This document shows, in pieces, positions 5,594-9,143 of a stretch of 9,143 nt of DNA. Within the stretch, counting starts at the first letter, position 1; each line of letters starts with the position of its first letter. A program made the translations under genes and the position numbers. Source of the DNA: Deltaproteobacteria bacterium (GTDB lineage Bacteria; Desulfobacterota_D; UBA1144; Nemesobacterales; N074bin48); contig SMWS01000018.1 of NCBI GenBank assembly GCA_004356685.1, forward strand, positions 1-9,143. Direction: 5' to 3'. The notes below the pieces were generated by a model that saw only the letters and a program-made list of their open reading frames with translations, did no database searches and was not told the origin of the DNA.

Positions 5594-8020
5594 TCAACTA
5601 AAGCTTATTGGATCTACATCAAAGCTAATTTTTATAGTGCTACGCAGTTCGGCTAATCTGATTGCTTTTGATAAACTTCTTATAAATTTATGTAAGTCTC
5701 TTTGGTTTGCCGATTTAATTAGCAGCTGCCACCTGTATTTATTCTTAATTTTATTAATCGGGGCCTGGGAAGGACCAAGAATTTCTATTGAATCCAGGGG
5801 GAATTTGCTTAAAATTTTTGATGCCAAACTTCTCGTATAATTAGCAATTTGTGATGTTTCAGAATCTTTTTTGCCTGTAAACTTTATATTTACAAGCTTT
5901 GTAAAAGGTGGATAACCAATTTCCGAGCGTAATTTTAATTCACTCTTCAAAAAATTTATAGAATCCTGTCTTGCGGCAAACTTAATAACAGAATTTTCCG
6001 GTTTCAGAGTTTGAATTATGACTTTTCCCTTTTTATCACCCCTTCCAGCACGTCCTGCAACCTGTGTAATCAACTGAAATGTCCTTTCCCCGGCTCTGAA
6101 ATCAGGAATTGATAGAGACATGTCCGCAGATATTACCCCAACGAGTGTAACACCAGGCAAATCATGCCCTTTTGCTACCATCTGCGTTCCTATAAGGATA
6201 TCTATCTCATTTTGCTCCAGCCGGTTGTATAATTTAATTAGCCCTTTTTTACCCTTAACTTCGTCTTTGTCCATCCTGGCAATTGTTGCCCCCGGCACAA
6301 TTTTTTTTAGCTCTTCCTCTACTTTTTGTGTTCCAATTCCATATTCAATCAGCAAGTTCCCGCATTTCAAACAATTGCTGAATTTGCCTTCATCAAGACC
6401 GCAGTAGTGGCATTTGACTGAATTATCTTTCTTGTGATATGTAAGCGTAATAGTGCAATTAGGGCATGTAAGCGCTTCTCCACATGCTCTGCAAACCAAA
6501 ACCGAAGAAAAACCGCGCCTGTTAAGAAAAATTATAGACTGATTATTGTTACTGAAGTTATCGATTAGTTCTTTTCTTAATCGCTCTGACATTACTATGT
6601 TTTTTTCTTCTTTAATATCAACAATCTCAATCTGCGGCAGTTTATTGGTGGTAGCTCTAAGCGGCAGGCTCAGATATCTGATTTTCTCTTTTAAAGAGTT
6701 TGAATAGGTCTCAACCGATGGTGTTGCAGAACCAAGTATTACAACTGACTTGTATATTTTTCCAAGTACAAGCGCCATGTCCCGTGCATTATAATGGGGG
6801 GATTCTTCCTGCTTATATGACGGCTCATGCTCCTCGTCTACTACTATAATTCCAATGTTGTTAAACGGGGCAAAGATAGAAGATCTGGCTCCTATAGCTA
6901 TTTTTATCTTTCCTTCTCTAATCAGCCTCCATGAATCAAACCTCTCTGCATCATTTATACCACTATGAAGTACCGCAATTTCATTGCCAAATCTTGATTT
7001 AAACCTCTTAACCAGCTGCGGCGTGAGTGATATTTCGGGCACTAAAACAATAGCATCCCCGCCATTTTTTATTACCCGTTCTATGGCTCTTAGGTAAACC
7101 TCCGTTTTGCCGCTGCCCGTTACGCCATGCAGCAGGAAAGGGGAAAAAGTTTTATGGCTTAATGCTTTTTCTATTTCTTTTAAACACACCTGCTGATCAA
7201 TATTAAGTTCAAGTGGTTTTTCTTTAGAAATTTTCAACTCTGAATAAGGATCGCGAATTACCTGCTCAGTTTTCACTTCTATGTAGCCATTTTCTGCAAG
7301 CCATTTTATGTGATTTGATAAGTTGCCAAATACATCTGCCAGTTCAGGATATTCTATATTTTCATTTCTAAGTATGAATTCGAGTATTTTGCCCTTTGCC
7401 GGACGCTTTTTAGAAATAACTTTTAATAATTCTTTATTTCTGCTTTTTGTAGTAGAAGATATAAATCTTTCAGTTTTGATAAAAGATTTTTTATCCACTT
7501 GATAATCGATTTCTATAAGATTCATTAATTTTAGTTTATTTATTACAGCGTTGGACGAGCCCTCTATTAATTCTAAAAGTTTATTAATAGTGAGGCTGGA
7601 GGCACTTAGGGCATTTAGAATTTGCAGTTCAGTTATATCAATAGTTTCTGAGCCAAGATATGATTTACCTTCATCGGTAATTTTTATGACTTTATTTAGG
7701 TTTAGACCAAGCCCTCCGGGATGTGCGGCTTTTAATATTATTCCAATTGGAGCCAGATAATAATCTGATACCCATTTGAAAAAAGAAAGTCTTTTTTTGT
7801 CAAAAAGCGGATGTTCATCCAACACATCGATAATTTCTTTTAACTTCATATCTGCGGGAGGTTTCCCCAGACCAATAACATAGCCAATGGCTTTCCTGCT
7901 TTTAATTGGAACTAGAACTCTGTGTCCTATTTGGACCATACTTTTAAGCGCTTGTGGTATTTTGTAATAATAAAAATCAGATTTTGGAATCGGGAATGCT
8001 ACTTTAGCCGCTATTTTCAT
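5594..8020 (-). CDS. priA: Primosomal protein N', replication restart DNA helicase PriA
   Basis: This 808-residue superfamily 2 helicase recognises stalled forks and D-loops and starts reloading of the replicative helicase. Its length is nearer the Bacillus form (about 805) than the E. coli form (732). The N-terminal 3'-DNA-end-binding domain (1 to about 105) shows AKVAFPIPKSDFYYYKIP and GHRVLVPIKSRKAIGYVIGL. A winged-helix and linker region follows (about 125-265). The helicase core has Walker A GVTGSGKT (299-306), the DEEH box (395-398), GSATPSVE (430-437), GTQMVAKGHD (611-620) and motif VI QVAGRAGRG (653-661). Eight cysteines (510, 513, 519, 522, 537, 540, 550, 553) form the two zinc knuckles between the helicase lobes. 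The C-terminal domain ends in the typical DVDP (801-804). Nothing is missing. The ATG at 8020 places the first conserved residues at 5-6 but lacks a Shine-Dalgarno sequence. It appears to head the run to the small gene and glnE. Confidence 0.98.
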   Translation of the reverse strand: MKIAAKVAFPIPKSDFYYYKIPQALKSMVQIGHRVLVPIKSRKAIGYVIGLGKPPADMKLKEIIDVLDEHPLFDKKRLSFFKWVSDYYLAPIGIILKAAHPGGLGLNLNKVIKITDEGKSYLGSETIDITELQILNALSASSLTINKLLELIEGSSNAVINKLKLMNLIEIDYQVDKKSFIKTERFISSTTKSRNKELLKVISKKRPAKGKILEFILRNENIEYPELADVFGNLSNHIKWLAENGYIEVKTEQVIRDPYSELKISKEKPLELNIDQQVCLKEIEKALSHKTFSPFLLHGVTGSGKTEVYLRAIERVIKNGGDAIVLVPEISLTPQLVKRFKSRFGNEIAVLHSGINDAERFDSWRLIREGKIKIAIGARSSIFAPFNNIGIIVVDEEHEPSYKQEESPHYNARDMALVLGKIYKSVVILGSATPSVETYSNSLKEKIRYLSLPLRATTNKLPQIEIVDIKEEKNIVMSERLRKELIDNFSNNNQSIIFLNRRGFSSVLVCRACGEALTCPNCTITLTYHKKDNSVKCHYCGLDEGKFSNCLKCGNLLIEYGIGTQKVEEELKKIVPGATIARMDKDEVKGKKGLIKLYNRLEQNEIDILIGTQMVAKGHDLPGVTLVGVISADMSLSIPDFRAGERTFQLITQVAGRAGRGDKKGKVIIQTLKPENSVIKFAARQDSINFLKSELKLRSEIGYPPFTKLVNIKFTGKKDSETSQIANYTRSLASKILSKFPLDSIEILGPSQAPINKIKNKYRWQLLIKSANQRDLHKFIRSLSKAIRLAELRSTIKISFDVDPISFS

Positions 8021-8128
8021 TGTTAGTTATAGTTATTATTAAAAAAAAGTTTAATATACATTCTTCTAACTCTACCTTAATAATATGTTATTTTAGTCTC
8101 TGAATTACATAATGTTATCTTGCGCCAA

Positions 8129-8156
8129 ATTATATAAACTAATTTGAGGATAACAA
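8129..8156 (-). promoter_or_regulatory. Candidate sigma-70 promoter upstream of priA
   Basis: On the minus strand TTGTTA (8156 to 8151) and a perfect TATAAT (8134 to 8129) are 16 nt apart. Transcription would begin near 8121, leaving an AT-rich leader of about 100 nt before the priA ATG at 8020. The surrounding sequence is very AT-rich, so chance matches to the -10 are common and this is only a best candidate. Confidence 0.42.
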
Positions 8157-8214
8157 TTAATGTAAAAGATTTTCGCACTTAAAGATGCAAAAAAAATTAT
8201 TTGAGAGTCTTAAA

Positions 8215-8243
8215 TTGATAAAAATAAATGCTTATTATAAAGT
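8215..8243 (+). promoter_or_regulatory. Weak candidate promoter for the interrupted gene
   Basis: TTGATA (8215-8220) matches five of six -35 bases and is separated by 17 nt from TAAAGT (8238-8243), which matches four of six -10 bases. It lies about 60 nt before the ATG at 8302 in AT-rich DNA. The rest of the 281-bp spacer (8021-8301) shows no further gene, RNA or strong hairpin. Confidence 0.28.
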
Positions 8244-8301
8244 GGTTTAGTTTTTTTGAGGAATGGCAAGATATATTTCAAATAGTTAAAATAATAATAG
8301 A

Positions 8302-8703
8302 ATGCTAAAGATTGAACTAACATTTAATGATTTTGCATATAACGAACCACCACCAAATATAGTTTGGTATGGTAAGAACGAGGACTTTTTTTCTTTTTTG
8401 AGAATAATATATAAATTAGCAATGAAAAATAATCAGATCGTTGAATTATCTAATTCTGAATCAATAATATTGATTAATTTTGATAAACTTGTACTACAAT
8501 CTAGCTCTATTGGCAATTAATTAGTAAGTATTTCTGGTAATGAAGTAAAAACTGATTTGTCTTGTGATTGTTGGAAAGAGATTTTAAAAATGATGTTACC
8601 TGTTAGTTTATCAAAAGGTTTTCAGTATATAGACTTCGATAACGATAAATTTATAGAAGATGCAAACTGGATAATTTCAAGCTCGACTGAGTTAATTGAA
8701 TGA
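8302..8703 (+). pseudogene. Interrupted gene of unknown function: one in-frame TAA splits a 133-codon frame
   Basis: From the ATG at 8302 the frame runs 72 codons to a TAA at 8518-8520. It then stays open in the same frame for 60 more codons to TGA at 8701-8703. The two halves read as one soluble alpha/beta protein: an N-terminal MLKIELTFNDFAYNEPPP, a helix around FFSFLRIIYKLAMK, a strand IILINFDKLVLQSS, then after the stop LVSISGNEVKTDLSCDCW, a helix, and FQYIDFDNDKFIEDANWIIS. A single base change (CAA or AAA to TAA) explains the break, so it is a pseudogene or a sequencing error. No Shine-Dalgarno sequence precedes the ATG, and an in-frame stop at 8287-8289 excludes an upstream start. I do not recognise the family. 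Its size and isolated position would suit a small accessory protein, but no function can be assigned. Reading 8302-8520 as a complete 72-residue protein is the alternative. Confidence 0.6.
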
Positions 8704-8747
8704 TATAAATAGCAATCTTACTTAAAATTCTCTATTAAAACCAATTC

Positions 8748-9143
8748 TTATTTCTTTCCCCAATAATTCTCAATAAACTGATCCCTGCCAGAGCCTCTTC
8801 TGTAAGTATAATATCCAACCGGGCTCTTCTTATAATATTTCTGATGATAGTCCTCACCTTTCCAAAATTGAGAAGCAGCGGTAACTGGAACTATCACCGG
8901 TTTATCGAATCTGGCGGATTCCTCTAGTTTTTGTTTTGAATTTTCTGCTATGATTCTCTGATTCTCACTATGATAAAAAATTTCAGGCCTGTATTGCAAA
9001 CCCCTGTCTACAAACTGCCCCTTAACATCAGTTGGGTCAATATTCATCCAAAAGACGTTCAATAGCTCTTCATAACTAACAACAGCAGGGTCAAATATCA
9101 CTTCTACTGATTCTGTATGAGTAGTTTTTCCATATGATACCTG
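8748..9143 (-). CDS. msrA: Peptide-methionine (S)-S-oxide reductase MsrA (N-terminus beyond window edge)
   Basis: The frame is open to position 9143, so 132 C-terminal codons are visible; the GTG at 9101 is an internal valine, not a start. MsrA reduces methionine S-sulfoxide in proteins and free in the cytoplasm, using thioredoxin. Family landmarks are clear, starting with VSYGKTTHTESVEVIFDPAV, where the usual form is a Gly-His-Glu/Ala pattern. Next come VFWMNIDPTD, then QFVDRGLQYRPEIFY (the D-x-G-x-QYR block that shapes the sulfoxide pocket), FWKGEDYHQKYY and a final GRDQFIENYWG. The catalytic cysteine motif GCFW belongs to the missing N-terminal part. The visible part contains no cysteine at all. 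Where many relatives have a resolving Cys in the C-terminal GYC or CGRD context, this protein has GYY and SGRD. No MsrB domain is fused at the C-terminus. It converges on the interrupted gene. Confidence 0.95.
   Translation of the reverse strand, partial: QVSYGKTTHTESVEVIFDPAVVSYEELLNVFWMNIDPTDVKGQFVDRGLQYRPEIFYHSENQRIIAENSKQKLEESARFDKPVIVPVTAASQFWKGEDYHQKYYKKSPVGYYTYRRGSGRDQFIENYWGKK

Noticed and set aside
6120..6407. Plus-strand open frame of 95 codons opposite priA
   Set aside because: It is antisense to the PriA zinc and helicase motifs and has no coding evidence of its own.
8146..8158. GGATAACAATT, identical to half of the E. coli lac operator
   Set aside because: Eleven bases in AT-rich DNA, with no dyad partner, no LacI-type gene and no sugar operon nearby. 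It instead overlaps the -35 of the candidate priA promoter, so this is treated as coincidence.
8302..8520. Complete 72-residue protein
   Set aside because: The frame continues in register for 60 codons past the TAA with protein-like content, so an interrupted longer gene explains more of the sequence.

Overview
The window reads as a chromosomal stretch of an AT-rich, probably Gram-negative bacterium. A CarD/CdnL-type RNA polymerase regulator together with a full-length two-domain GlnE and a PriA helicase fits a low-GC lineage of the broad deltaproteobacterial or neighbouring phyla. That placement is inference from gene content only, and no taxonomic marker is present. There is no phage, insertion sequence, CRISPR array, tRNA or rRNA gene that I can see.

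Layout from left to right. Positions 1-162 (minus) are the first 54 codons of an FAD-dependent oxidoreductase of the L-2-hydroxyglutarate oxidase type, cut by the left edge. A 191-bp divergent spacer follows, with a recognisable promoter for carD (354-845, plus). carD converges on a run of four minus-strand genes. In transcription order these are priA (8020-5594), an unrecognised 93-residue basic helical protein (5497-5216), glnE (5289-2458, overlapping the small gene by 74 nt) and a nucleotide-pyrophosphatase-type phosphodiesterase (about 2355-946). The last appears to have its own extended -10 promoter and a strong Shine-Dalgarno sequence that points to a TTG start. To the right of priA lies a 281-bp AT-rich spacer with a candidate priA promoter. 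It is followed by a plus-strand gene (8302-8703) broken by one in-frame TAA. The right edge holds the C-terminal two thirds of MsrA (minus, 8748 to the edge).

Functionally this is a housekeeping neighbourhood: transcription initiation (CarD), replication restart (PriA), nitrogen-status control of glutamine synthetase (GlnE), repair of oxidised methionine (MsrA) and a metal-dependent phosphodiesterase of unknown substrate. I see no evidence of an exotic new system. The points most worth a second look are the interrupted gene at 8302-8703, the unknown small gene whose 3' end carries the glnE start signals, and the MsrA tail without cysteines.
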